Positions 1-8,931 of a stretch of DNA of 64,000 bases are shown one piece after another. The stretch spans positions 62,001-126,000 of the forward strand of contig JBNPWE010000006.1 in assembly GCA_050433985.1 (NCBI GenBank), given 5' to 3'. The stretch comes from JACIYW01 sp014359745. Lineage in GTDB: Bacteria; Pseudomonadota; Alphaproteobacteria; Rhodobacterales; Rhodobacteraceae. Position 1 is the stretch's first letter. Every line of letters starts with the position of its first letter. Below the pieces are notes generated by a model that did no database searches, was not told the origin of the DNA, and saw only the letters and a program-made list of their open reading frames with translations. Made by a program: the position numbers and the translations under genes.

Positions 1-165
1 CAGATATCCGATGGCGCCTGTGGCAATGGCCGCGCGGCGGCGGCGGAAATCGGCCCGAGGCTGTCACGCGCCGGGTGGACATTGCTGACGGTGCTGGGCA
101 CCTTCGGCCCGGATGGTCTGGCAGGAAGGAAGGCAAGTGCGGGAGAGTTCTACCTCCGCTTCTGA
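1..165 (+). CDS. Possible 3' end of an upstream gene
   Basis: The frame that begins at base 1 stays open through 55 codons and ends in TGA at 163-165. The encoded tail (…WTLLTVLGTFGPDGLAG…) looks protein-like but I do not recognise it. If real, it overlaps the next gene by about 28 bases, and that gene's ribosome-binding site would lie inside it, as is common in operons. At this GC content a 165-base open frame can also arise by chance. Confidence 0.3.
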   Translation, partial: QISDGACGNGRAAAAEIGPRLSRAGWTLLTVLGTFGPDGLAGRKASAGEFYLRF

Positions 166-841
166 GGCGCTGCGCGCGGGCAACCGGGCGGTGGTGTTCG
201 GGGTGCTGGCGGTTGTCGCGATTCTGCTGATCGCGGCGGTGCTTCTGTTCATGAACCTGCCCGATGCCAATGCGTTCAACGACCGGGTGGAGCGGATCTT
301 TGTCGAGAGCGACGCGCTGACCGCGCGGGGAGAGATCAGGCTGCTGGAGATTCTGGCGCAATCTGGCACGGCGTTTTCCGAGGTTCTGACGTCTTACCGG
401 ATGGTGATCTTCGTGTTGCTGGTGTTTGCCTCGGCGCTCTTGCTGGCGGCGCTGGCGCTTCTGGTGATGATCGTGGCGCTGAACCGGCGGATGTCGGCCA
501 TCCAGCAATCGGGGATCGAGATATCATCGCTGCTGATCAATCGGGCCGAGGGCAAGGTGTACCTCAACAACATGGAATTCGCCCTGACCGGGGCCGCGAT
601 AGAGACGCTGGCGGTGCTGGGCGAGGCGCGGATGGATGATGACGTGCTGACCGGCGCCGAGATCGAGGCGGTGATATCGGGCCGCAACGCCGCCGATTGC
701 GACGAGGCGGCGGGGGCCACAAGGATCAAGCGGCTGCGCGATGCGCTGGGCAACCAGTTGGTCAGCGAGCTTTTGATCCGCAACATCGCGCGCAAGGGCT
801 ATGTGCTGGCCATCGACAAGGGCGTGATCCGCATCGAATAG
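137..841 (+). CDS. Two-TM membrane protein with C-terminal winged-helix-like domain
   Basis: A 234-aa protein of unknown role. Two strongly hydrophobic segments (about residues 20-42 and 94-120) flank a loop of about 50 residues, and a cytoplasmic C-terminal domain of about 100 residues follows. That domain (…LTGAAIETLAVLG…IKRLRDALG…IRNIARKGYVL…) has the helix pattern and closing hairpin of OmpR/ToxR-type winged helices, so a membrane-bound transcription factor is possible. This rests on pattern only. The GTG start at 137 is preferred because GGAAGG lies just upstream. An in-frame ATG at 113 would add 8 residues. I do not recognise a named family. Confidence 0.75.
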   Translation: MRESSTSASEALRAGNRAVVFGVLAVVAILLIAAVLLFMNLPDANAFNDRVERIFVESDALTARGEIRLLEILAQSGTAFSEVLTSYRMVIFVLLVFASALLLAALALLVMIVALNRRMSAIQQSGIEISSLLINRAEGKVYLNNMEFALTGAAIETLAVLGEARMDDDVLTGAEIEAVISGRNAADCDEAAGATRIKRLRDALGNQLVSELLIRNIARKGYVLAIDKGVIRIE

Positions 842-867
842 GGTGGTGGGGTTCAGGGGATCGGGTT

Positions 868-945
868 CATGCGCCTGACCGGCGCGCGCGTGGCTGGGAC
901 GGGATTTGAGTATTTTTTTCGAGAGGATGGGAAAGAGGGTTTTTG
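868..945 (+). repeat. Interspersed GAGTATTT/GATGG element, copy 1
   Basis: A GC-rich segment (CCTGACCGGCGCGCGCGTGG) is followed by GAGTATTTTTTTCGAGAGGATGGGAAAGAG. The same layout recurs at 6509, 10001 (reverse), 13925, 17345, 37632, 38976 and 41683 (reverse). It lies between the convergent ends of the membrane protein gene and the marR-like gene. Confidence 0.7.
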
Positions 946-981
946 CGGTGAAGGGCCGGGGCTGGTTGGGCGCGGCGCGCG

Positions 982-1437
982 TTAATCGGGGTCTTCCAGC
1001 CTGGTGCGCAATTCGCGCAGCACCGGCAGCGCCATGCGCACCCGTTCGGGCGCGAGCGAGCGCAGCGCATTGACCAGAACCGGGGTGATGGCCTGCAAGG
1101 CGGCATTGCGCGCCGCCCGCCCCGAGGGGCTGATCGAGACGAATTTGCGCCGCGCATCATCCCAGTCGGGGCGGATATGGACGTGGCCGGCCCATTCCAG
1201 TTTGGTCAGGGTGTTGGTCATCGCGCCGCGCGTCACATGAAAGGATTTCGCCAGTTGCGCGGGGGTGCGTTCCTCGGTCAGGCGGGAAAGGTGGTTGAGC
1301 ACCCCGAAATGCGACAGTTCCATCCCGCGCGGCAGCACCTTCGAGAGGCGGTTGCGGGCAAGCTGATCGGCCATGAACAATTCGCTGAACAATGCCGCCG
1401 CCAGATCGTCCTCGCGGTCGTTGGCGGTGCCGGGCAT
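982..1437 (-). CDS. MarR-family transcriptional regulator
   Basis: A 151-aa MarR-type winged-helix regulator. The central part (HFGVLNHLSR…TPAQLAKSFHVTRGAMTNTLTKLEWAGHV) is the helix-turn-helix, and the DDARRKFVSISPSGR segment is the wing with its usual Asp/Arg residues. The helical ends would form the dimer interface. It begins 3 bases downstream of the nitrilase-family gene on the same strand, so the two are probably co-transcribed. Such proteins usually repress by binding palindromes and release on binding a small ligand. The ligand and target here are unknown. Confidence 0.9.
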   Translation of the reverse strand: MPGTANDREDDLAAALFSELFMADQLARNRLSKVLPRGMELSHFGVLNHLSRLTEERTPAQLAKSFHVTRGAMTNTLTKLEWAGHVHIRPDWDDARRKFVSISPSGRAARNAALQAITPVLVNALRSLAPERVRMALPVLRELRTRLEDPD

Positions 1438-1440
1438 CGG

Positions 1441-2283
1441 TCAGCCCCGTGTGCGGGGGGCGGAAAAGCGCCGGTCGTGATCAAGGGAGGGCACGCGCGC
1501 GCGCGCATCGGCCACGGCGGCGCGGTCAAGTTCGATCACACAGACGCCCGGTTCGGTGCCGCCATCGCACAGAACCTCGCCCCAGGGGGAAATGGCCATG
1601 CTGTGGCCATGGGTGGTGCGGGGGCGGCCCGATGCGGTGGCATGGGTGCCGGTTTGCGCCGGGGCCAGCACATAGCACCCGGTTTCGATGGCGCGGGCGC
1701 GCAGCAGTGTTTCCCAATGCGCAGCACCGGTGACCGGGCTGAAGGCCGAGGGGATCGTCAGCACCTCTGCCCCCGCTTGCGCCATGGCGCGGTAAAGCTG
1801 GGGAAAGCGCAGATCGTAGCAGATGCTCAGCCCCAGGCGGGCAAAGGGCGTATCGGCCAGCACCGCCTGGTCACCGGGGCGAAACCCCGCCGATTCGCGG
1901 TAGGTTTCGCTGGATGACACCGCGACATCGAACATGTGGATCTTGTCATAGCGGGCGCGGATGATCCCGTCGGGGCCGATCAGGAACGAGCGGTTGGCAA
2001 AGCGGCCCTGGGCATCATCGGTTTTCAGCGCCAGCGAGCCGATCAGAAGCCAGATGTGCAGACGTGCGGCCACGGCGCGCAGGCCGGCCAGGGTGATATC
2101 CTGATCCTCGGGTTGCAGCACCTGGTTCTGGCGGGTGCGGCTGGTCGAGATGCAGTTGGTCACCTCGGGGGTCAGGATGAACCCCGCCCCCTGCGCCGCG
2201 GCCGCCTCGATCAGCCGGGTGGTGCGCGGCAGGTTGGCCGCCGGATCGTCCGAAGAGGTCAGTTGCACAAGGCCCGCGCGCAT
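1441..2283 (-). CDS. Carbon-nitrogen hydrolase (nitrilase/omega-amidase family)
   Basis: A 280-aa protein of the nitrilase superfamily, Nit1/Nit2-like branch, which hydrolyses C-N bonds in small amides such as omega-amides or deaminated glutathione. The full catalytic triad is visible: Glu40 in TPEV, Lys114 in RYDKIHMFD and Cys155 in LSICYDLRFP. Length and motif spacing are normal. It sits between grx (2 bases upstream) and a MarR-type gene, all leftward, so they form one operon. Co-location with glutaredoxin fits a role in repairing deaminated glutathione, but that is inference. Confidence 0.9.
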   Translation of the reverse strand: MRAGLVQLTSSDDPAANLPRTTRLIEAAAAQGAGFILTPEVTNCISTSRTRQNQVLQPEDQDITLAGLRAVAARLHIWLLIGSLALKTDDAQGRFANRSFLIGPDGIIRARYDKIHMFDVAVSSSETYRESAGFRPGDQAVLADTPFARLGLSICYDLRFPQLYRAMAQAGAEVLTIPSAFSPVTGAAHWETLLRARAIETGCYVLAPAQTGTHATASGRPRTTHGHSMAISPWGEVLCDGGTEPGVCVIELDRAAVADARARVPSLDHDRRFSAPRTRG

Positions 2284-2285
2284 GC

Positions 2286-2543
2286 CTAGCCCGCCAGCAT
2301 CTGGTCAAGTTTGCCCGCGCGTTCCAGCGTCATCAGCTCATCGCAGCCGCCGACATGGGTCTGGCCGATGAAGATCTGCGGCACGGTGTGGCGGCCATTG
2401 GCCCGCGCTATCATCTTTTGCTTCAGCCCCGCATCGCGCGAGACGTCGATTTCGGAAAAATTCACGCCTTTTTCCCTGAGCAGCCGCTTGGCGGCAGAGC
2501 AGAATCCGCAAGAGGGCGATGTGTAGATTTCGACTGTGTTCAT
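2286..2543 (-). CDS. grxC: Glutaredoxin 3
   Basis: An 85-aa dithiol glutaredoxin that reduces protein disulfides and glutathione mixed disulfides in the cytosol. It has the active site Cys12-Gly-Phe-Cys15 in the YTSPSCGFCSAAK context and the cis-proline region HTVPQIFIG. The GGCDELM segment completes the glutathione-binding site. The active site is CGFC rather than the commoner CPYC. It is first in the leftward run that continues into the nitrilase-family gene. Confidence 0.95.
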   Translation of the reverse strand: MNTVEIYTSPSCGFCSAAKRLLREKGVNFSEIDVSRDAGLKQKMIARANGRHTVPQIFIGQTHVGGCDELMTLERAGKLDQMLAG

Positions 2544-2601
2544 TCTGGCAATCCTTGTCAGCCCCGATGTCAGCCCCGATCCTGTGCGGGACTATACGGA
2601 T

Positions 2602-3333
2602 TTAGGCATCCTTCGCAACGCGTGCCAGTGCCAGAATGCAAACGCTTGTCGCGCCGGCGCGCAAACATGCCTCGGTTCCGGCCGCGAGGGTCGCGCCAGA
2701 GGTCATCACGTCATCGATCAGCAGAACCTGCCGACCCTGCATGCGGGCACCGCGCCGGGGGTGGGGATGGATCACCCCGTCAAGGTTGGCGAATCGCGCG
2801 TCACGGTTGCGCCCGTCCTGGGTTTTGGTGCGGCGGGCGCGCAGCAGAAGATCGGGGTGACATTCCAGCCCGGTTTCGCGCGCCAGCGCATGGGCCAGCA
2901 GCGCCGCCTGGTTGTAGCGCCGTCGCAAAAGCCGCGTCCAGTGCAGCGGAACCGGCACGATCAGCATGCCGGGCGTCAGGATGGGGTTGGCCGCGCGCGC
3001 CATCCAGGCGGCGGCGGGGCGGGCCAGATCCTGGCGGTCGCCGTGTTTGAGCGCCAGCACGATTCGGCGCGCATTGCCGCCGTAAAGAAGCGCCGCGCGC
3101 CCCCGCGCCCAGGGCCGCGCGATGGTCAGGCAATCGTCGCATTCGGCGATTTCGCGGTCATCATCGCCGGGCAGGGGGGTGCCGCAGCGGTCGCAGACCA
3201 TGCCGCCGATAAAGGTCGTATCGCGCCAGCATGACGGGCAGAGGCCGAAATCGCTGATCACCGATGCCTCGCATGTCAGGCAGCGCGGCGGATAGATCAG
3301 CCGCAACGCCGCCTGCAACCTTTCCATTCCCAT
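2602..3333 (-). CDS. ComF-family phosphoribosyltransferase-like protein
   Basis: A 243-aa ComF/GntX-like protein. The N-terminus has four Cys pairs (CLTC, CPSC, CDRC, CDDC) typical of the double zinc ribbon. The C-terminal half carries the phosphoribosyltransferase signature VLLIDDVMTSGAT, and RRRYNQAALLA is the conserved ComF box. The family is linked to natural transformation in some bacteria, but the biochemical substrate is unknown. A start six bases further in (MERLQ…) is possible. It is divergent from the methyltransferase gene, only 22 bases away, so their promoters must overlap. Confidence 0.92.
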   Translation of the reverse strand: MGMERLQAALRLIYPPRCLTCEASVISDFGLCPSCWRDTTFIGGMVCDRCGTPLPGDDDREIAECDDCLTIARPWARGRAALLYGGNARRIVLALKHGDRQDLARPAAAWMARAANPILTPGMLIVPVPLHWTRLLRRRYNQAALLAHALARETGLECHPDLLLRARRTKTQDGRNRDARFANLDGVIHPHPRRGARMQGRQVLLIDDVMTSGATLAAGTEACLRAGATSVCILALARVAKDA

Positions 3334-3355
3334 ACTGCCCCCCTACATTGCCGCC

Positions 3356-4198
3356 ATGACCGATGCGACACGCCCGCCCGCGCTGACCGACCGCACCGCC
3401 CTTGCCCGCAACCGCGCACGGGCGGGTGGGGCGATGGTGGGGGGGGCGATGTTTCTGCACGAACGCGCCGCCGATGAGATCAAGGAAAGGCTCAGCGAGG
3501 TTAACAGAAGGTTTACGGCGCCTGCCGTCGTGACCGGATTTGCGGATTTCTGGGCAAATGTTCTGCCCGGCGCGGTTGTGGTGCCCGACACGCCCACCTT
3601 GGCGCTGCAGCCCGGCGCGCATGATCTGGTGATTCACGCCCTGGCGCTGCACTGGGCCGATGATCCGGTGGGGCAATTGGTGCAGTGCCGCCATGCGCTG
3701 CGCCCGGACGGGTTGTTTCTGGGGGTGCTGTTTGGCGGGCAGACGCTGGCGGAATTGCGCGCGGCGCTGGCCGAGGCAGAGGTGGCGCTGACCGGCGGCT
3801 TGTCGCCGCGGGTGCTGCCGATGGCAGAGATCCGCGATCTGGGCGGGCTGATGCAGCGGGCGGGGTTCGCGCTGCCTGTGGCCGATGGCACGGCCTGCGC
3901 GGTTGACTATGCCTCGGCCTGGCATCTGATGCGCGATCTGCGCGCGATGGGCGAGGGCAACGCGCTGGCGGCCCGCCACCGCCGCCCGGCCCCGCGCGCC
4001 CTGTTCGCCGAGGCCGCGCGCCGCTATGCCGGGGCCTTTCCCGCGCCCGGCGGCCGGGTGCGCGCGGGGTTCGAGATGATCTTTCTGACCGGCTGGGCCC
4101 CCGCCCCCGATCAGCCGCAGCCCCTGCGCCCCGGATCGGCGGCGCAGCGGCTTGCCGATGCGCTGGGCGCGCGCGAACACCCGCTTGCGGGAACGTGA
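3356..4198 (+). CDS. SAM-dependent methyltransferase, NDUFAF5/BioC-like
   Basis: A 280-aa class I methyltransferase-fold protein. The N-terminal FLHERAADEIKERL segment is typical of the alphaproteobacterial group related to mitochondrial NDUFAF5, a complex I assembly factor. HDLVIHALALHWADDPVGQL is motif IV-like, and ALRPDGLFLGVLFGGQTLAELR follows. The glycine-rich SAM loop is degenerate (FWANVLPGAVVV), so catalytic activity as a simple methyltransferase is uncertain; NDUFAF5 itself is a hydroxylase. Ferrochelatase follows on the same strand. Confidence 0.85.
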   Translation: MTDATRPPALTDRTALARNRARAGGAMVGGAMFLHERAADEIKERLSEVNRRFTAPAVVTGFADFWANVLPGAVVVPDTPTLALQPGAHDLVIHALALHWADDPVGQLVQCRHALRPDGLFLGVLFGGQTLAELRAALAEAEVALTGGLSPRVLPMAEIRDLGGLMQRAGFALPVADGTACAVDYASAWHLMRDLRAMGEGNALAARHRRPAPRALFAEAARRYAGAFPAPGGRVRAGFEMIFLTGWAPAPDQPQPLRPGSAAQRLADALGAREHPLAGT

Positions 4199-4285
4199 TG
4201 CCCCGCCTGTTTGACCCCGCGTCAAGAGCGGCTATGTAACGCCTTCCAAGGCCCGACTCCTGCCAAACCCCACCAAGGACATGAC

Positions 4286-5359
4286 ATGCCCGATACCCCC
4301 GCCACCCCGGACCACCCCGCCGCATGTCCGGCCCATGCGCCAAAGGATCACCCGGCGCTGCCGCGCGAAAAGATCGGGGTGCTGGTGGCCAATCTGGGCA
4401 CACCCGACAATTACGATTACTGGTCGATGCGGCGCTATCTGTCGGAATTCCTGTCGGACCGGCGGGTGATCGATTACAGCCCGTGGAAATGGCAGCCGCT
4501 GTTGCAACTGGTGATCCTGTCGAAACGGCCCTTCACCTCGGGGGCGAATTACAAATCGATCTGGAACCACGCGGCGGGGGAAAGCCCGCTGATGACCATC
4601 ACCCGCAGCCAGACAGAAAAGCTGCGCGCGGCGCTGACGGCGGCGCATGGCGATGGCGTGATGGTCGATTTCTGCATGCGCTATGGCAACCCGTCCACCG
4701 CGTCGAAACTGCGCGCGATGGTCGCGGCGGGGTGCCGCAAGATATTGTTTTTCCCGCTTTATCCGCAATATGCTGGTGCCACCACCGCCACGGCCAATGA
4801 TCAGTTCTTCCGGGCGCTGATGGCCGAAAAATGGCAGCCCGCCACCCGCACCGTGCCGCCCTATTTCGATCATCCCGCCTATATCGACGCGCTGGCGCAA
4901 TCGGTGGAACGCGCCTATGCGGGGCTGGACCGGCGGCCTGATCTGTTGATCACATCCTATCACGGGGTGCCGCGGCGCTATCTGATGGGGGGCGATCCCT
5001 ATCATTGCCAATGCCAGAAAACCACGCGGCTGTTGCGCGAACGGCTGGGCTGGGATGCGTCAGAGGTGGTCACAACCTTTCAGTCGCGGTTCGGCCCCGA
5101 GGAATGGCTCAAACCCTATACGGTCGAGGAGGTGGCGCGGCTGGCCGGGCTGGGCAAGAAACGCATCGCCATTATCGCCCCCGCCTTTTCCGCCGATTGC
5201 ATCGAGACGCTGGAAGAGATCAAGGAAGAGATCCGCGAAAGTTTCGAACATGCGGGCGGCGAAAGTTTCACCTATATTCCCTGCCTCAACGATGACGACG
5301 CCCATATCAAGGCGCTGAGCGCGGTGATCGCGGAAAATCTGGCGGGATGGATCGGGTAG
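4286..5359 (+). CDS. hemH: Ferrochelatase
   Basis: A 357-aa ferrochelatase that inserts Fe2+ into protoporphyrin IX, the last step of protoheme synthesis. Family motifs are in order: VLVANLGTPDNYDYWSMRRYL, the RYGNPS segment, FFPLYPQYAGATT, TSYHGVPRRYL (metal-binding His) and PAFSADCIETLEEI (catalytic Glu). A Pro/His-rich N-terminal extension of about 30 residues precedes the core. The ATG at 4286 is chosen because AAGGA lies 6 bases upstream. An in-frame start at 4211 would have a poor ribosome-binding site. Confidence 0.95.
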   Translation: MPDTPATPDHPAACPAHAPKDHPALPREKIGVLVANLGTPDNYDYWSMRRYLSEFLSDRRVIDYSPWKWQPLLQLVILSKRPFTSGANYKSIWNHAAGESPLMTITRSQTEKLRAALTAAHGDGVMVDFCMRYGNPSTASKLRAMVAAGCRKILFFPLYPQYAGATTATANDQFFRALMAEKWQPATRTVPPYFDHPAYIDALAQSVERAYAGLDRRPDLLITSYHGVPRRYLMGGDPYHCQCQKTTRLLRERLGWDASEVVTTFQSRFGPEEWLKPYTVEEVARLAGLGKKRIAIIAPAFSADCIETLEEIKEEIRESFEHAGGESFTYIPCLNDDDAHIKALSAVIAENLAGWIG

Positions 5360-5478
5360 GGGGATTTGCACGCGCCGACCGCCCGAATGCCGATCCTGCC
5401 ACTGATGCCAGGGTCATTGAATATCCCCCAAGGGCTGCCTAGAGTGCGGCAGCATCCGTCCAACACGGCAGGTTTCCC

Positions 5479-5715
5479 ATGCAATGCGTCTTCGTTCAGT
5501 TCCGCTGCACCCCCGGCAAGACCTATCAGGTGGCGCAGGTCATTTATGACCGCGAGGTGGTGTCAGAGCTTTTCTCGACCTCGGGCGAATTTGACCTGAT
5601 CGCCAAGATCTATATCCCCGATGCCGAGGATGTCGGGCATTACCTGGCCGAACGGCTGTTCGATGTGCCCGATATCCAGCGCACGCTGACCACGATGACA
5701 TTCAAGGCGTTCTGA
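5479..5715 (+). CDS. Stand-alone Lrp/AsnC ligand-binding (RAM) domain protein
   Basis: A 78-aa protein that is only the effector-binding alpha-beta sandwich of the Lrp/AsnC family (MQCVFVQFRCTPGKTYQVAQ…SGEFDLIAKIYIPD…TMTFKAF). There is no helix-turn-helix. Such single-domain proteins form ring-shaped oligomers and bind amino acids; they may modulate full-length Lrp proteins by mixed assembly. It is 2 bases upstream of the SDR gene, so they share a transcript. Its physiological ligand cannot be read from sequence. Confidence 0.9.
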   Translation: MQCVFVQFRCTPGKTYQVAQVIYDREVVSELFSTSGEFDLIAKIYIPDAEDVGHYLAERLFDVPDIQRTLTTMTFKAF

Positions 5716-5717
5716 CA

Positions 5718-6458
5718 ATGGCTCAGACCATCGTCATCACCGGGGCAAGCGCCGGGATCGGGCGGGCGACGGCGCTGGCGTTTCTGGGGGCAGGGTGGAA
5801 CGTCGGGCTGATGGCGCGGCGCGCGGGGGCGCTGGCCGAGGTGGCCGCGGGGCACGGGGCGCGGGCGCTGGTGCTGCCGGGCGACATCGCCGATGCGGAT
5901 GCGGTCGCGGCGGCGTTTGCGCAGGTTGTGGCACGCTTTGGCCGGGTGGATGTGCTCTTCAACAATGCCGGCGTCTTCCCCCCGGCCGGGCTGATCGACG
6001 AGATATCGCTGGAGGATTGGCGCCTGGCGCTGGATGTGAACCTGACGGGGATGTTTCTGGCGGCGCGCGCGGCCTTTGGCCAGATGCGCAGGCAGGCGCC
6101 GATGGGCGGGCGGATCATCAACAACGGATCGATTTCCGCGCATGTGCCGCGGCCGGGGTCGGTGACCTATACCGCCACCAAACACGCGGTGACGGGCTTG
6201 ACGAAAACCCTGTCGCTGGACGGGCGCCCCTTTGATATCGCCTGCGGGCAGATCGACATCGGCAATGCCCGCACCGAATTGCTCGAGGGGCATCTTGCCC
6301 GGCAAAAGGCCGAAGACCCGTCGTTGCAGATGCCGCCCATGATCGAGGTGGGGCTGGTGGCCGATGCGGTTCTGAACATGGCGCGGATGCCGCTTTCGGC
6401 CAATGTCCAGTTCATGACGCTGATGGCCACCAAGATGCCCTTTATCGGGCGCGGTTAG
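5718..6458 (+). CDS. SDR-family NAD(P)-dependent oxidoreductase
   Basis: A 246-aa classical short-chain dehydrogenase/reductase with a Rossmann fold. The cofactor loop is TGASAGIG near residue 8, NNAG lies near residue 87, and the catalytic Ser and Tyr-x-x-x-Lys appear as NGSISAH…YTATKHAV. The sequence resembles the glucose/ribitol-dehydrogenase type subgroup. The substrate is unknown. It is translated from the same message as the small Lrp-like protein. Confidence 0.92.
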   Translation: MAQTIVITGASAGIGRATALAFLGAGWNVGLMARRAGALAEVAAGHGARALVLPGDIADADAVAAAFAQVVARFGRVDVLFNNAGVFPPAGLIDEISLEDWRLALDVNLTGMFLAARAAFGQMRRQAPMGGRIINNGSISAHVPRPGSVTYTATKHAVTGLTKTLSLDGRPFDIACGQIDIGNARTELLEGHLARQKAEDPSLQMPPMIEVGLVADAVLNMARMPLSANVQFMTLMATKMPFIGRG

Positions 6459-6508
6459 CGGGCACACACCAACGCCGCGCCCTTGGGGCGGAGTCTGGTC
6501 AGCCGGTG

Positions 6509-6585
6509 TCATTCGACTGACCGGCGTGCGCGGGACGGTGCCGTAGATTGAGTATTTTTTTCGAGAGGATGGAACGAGCGTTTTC
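6509..6585 (+). repeat. Interspersed GAGTATTT/GATGG element, copy 2
   Basis: Contains GACTGACCGGCGTGCGCGGG followed by GAGTATTTTTTTCGAGAGGATGGAACGAG at about 6550-6578. The core is nearly identical to the copy at 868-945. It lies between the convergent ends of the SDR gene and the broken glycosyltransferase. Confidence 0.7.
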
Positions 6586-6626
6586 TTTTGCGCTCGCGCT
6601 GTTGGGCTGGTGGGGGGCAACGCGCG

Positions 6627-7113
6627 TCAGGTGGCGCAATCGTGCCAAAGGGCGCGGGCACGGGACTCGGCTGCGGGCAGGTCGGGGGCGGCGCGCAGCG
6701 CCAGAAGTGCAAGCGCCGCGGTGCCCGTCACCACCGCTTGTGCAAAAGGGTCGGTGCGGGTGCCCTGCCAAAGGGCTGCCAGATCGCCGGGGCGGGGATC
6801 GGTATCGGCCAGACGGCGGGTTTCCGGGCGCAGGATATGGGCGCCCAGATCGACGGGCGCGCCGTCAAGCAGGCCGAAAAGCTCCACTTCCTTCGAGGGG
6901 TGGCGTTCGAATTCCCCCCCGACACCTTTCAGGACAAGCAGGTTGCGCTGGCCAAAAAGCGCGGCCACCGCCTCGGGGCGGCATGGCCGACAAGCATCAG
7001 GCGCATCGCCTCGGCGGCCTCGGCGCGGGTCAGGTTGCGCGCCCGCGACGGGCCGCGCCCCATGGCGTGGATGAACGGGGCAAGGGATGCGTCGGGACCG
7101 GGGGCGGGCGGGG

Positions 7114-7117
<4 letters not shown>
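6627..7117 (-). pseudogene. Internally deleted, frameshifted glycosyltransferase family 3 (TrpD2/YbiB-like)
   Basis: The first about 47 codons, starting at 7117, match the N-terminus of the anthranilate-phosphoribosyltransferase-like family (FIHAMGRGPSRARNLTRAEA…MRLMLVGHAAP). The reading frame then slips by one base in a run of Cs near 6980. The other frame continues EAVAALF and jumps directly to what looks like the family C-terminus (NLLVLKGVGGEFERHPSK…). An intact member has more than 300 residues, so the central catalytic part, about 150-180 codons, is missing. The start overlaps the mtnA stop by ATGA, which shows it was once translationally coupled to mtnA. Confidence 0.75.
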
Positions 7118-8214
<1,097 letters not shown>

Positions 8215-8287
8215 CGCGCGTCCTTTGCTGTTGCCCCGGAATGTTACGCAGACAGTCGGCCAAAGCCGGGCGCGAAATGCAAGGGCA

Positions 8288-8335
8288 ATCCGCCGTCCGA
8301 TCCGCCGTCCGATCCGCCGTCCGATCTGCCGTCGT
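8288..8335 (+). repeat. 12-bp tandem repeat upstream of mtnA
   Basis: Three perfect copies of ATCCGCCGTCCG (8288-8323) are followed by one degenerate copy. The array lies between the ferredoxin stop and the mtnA start. A repeat-number change here could alter mtnA leader length. Confidence 0.9.
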
Positions 8336-8419
8336 CGAGGGGCGCCCAGGCATGACCACGGCGCGGATCGGGATGGCAACGCGGCCCTGGGGGGCGGGTT
8401 TTTCCGGGTTTTTCGGGGG

Positions 8420-8743
8420 TCAGATCTGCTTTTCAGGCATCTGCACCACAAGCCCGTCAAGCGCATCCGTGACCTTGATCTGGCAGGTCAGCCGCGAGCG
8501 GTCTGGATCGGGCGCATGCGCGAAATCGAGCATGTCTGCCTCCATCTCGTCCTTGGGGGGGAGTTTTTCAACCCAGGACGGATCGACATAGACATGGCAG
8601 GTCGAACAGGCGCAGGCACCGCCGCAATCGGCCTCGATCCCCGGAATGCCGTTGTCGCGGGCGCCTTCCATCACGGTCAGGCCGGTCTTTACCTCTACCT
8701 CGTGCCGTTTGCCGCCCCATTCGATATAGGTGATCCTTGCCAT
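8420..8743 (-). CDS. 2Fe-2S ferredoxin, adrenodoxin-like
   Basis: A 107-aa ferredoxin with the C-x5-C-x2-C…C pattern (Cys40, Cys46, Cys49 in ADCGGACACSTCHV and a fourth Cys near residue 86 in LTCQIK). This is the vertebrate/ISC-type 2Fe-2S fold used for electron transfer to P450s or in Fe-S cluster and heme-related reactions. The start at 8743 has AGGA upstream; an ATG at 8755 would add four residues. It is not next to isc or P450 genes, so the partner is unknown. It could be co-transcribed with mtnA 205 bases downstream. Confidence 0.93.
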   Translation of the reverse strand: MARITYIEWGGKRHEVEVKTGLTVMEGARDNGIPGIEADCGGACACSTCHVYVDPSWVEKLPPKDEMEADMLDFAHAPDPDRSRLTCQIKVTDALDGLVVQMPEKQI

Positions 8744-8914
8744 TTCAATCCTCATGTCTTGCGGCGGGTGCCGTTTTTACTGTCTGCGTCGCATTCCTGA
8801 ACCGGCGGCGCGATGACCGCATCGGTCGCAAATGCCCCGGGGCGTTTGATATGCGAGATGACGGGCCTTGACCAGAGGGGGCGGGGGAGGCCGATCTTGC
8901 ATGGCCGCGTAAGT

Positions 8915-8929
8915 GTTCTATTTATGTTC
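8915..8929 (+). promoter_or_regulatory. Alphaproteobacterial LexA (SOS) box, GTTC-N7-GTTC
   Basis: GTTC at 8915-8918, seven bases (TATTTAT), then GTTC at 8926-8929. This is the direct-repeat LexA operator known from Rhodobacter and other alphaproteobacteria. It ends 2 bases before the ATG of a dnaE2-derived reading frame, and dnaE2 belongs to the classic SOS mutasome cassette imuA-imuB-dnaE2. Confidence 0.75.
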
Positions 8930-8931
8930 TT

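Noticed and set aside
8288..8335. Possible CRISPR array
   Set aside because: Units are 12 bp with no spacers. No cas genes are nearby, and the Cas4-like gene at 60797 belongs to a phage module.
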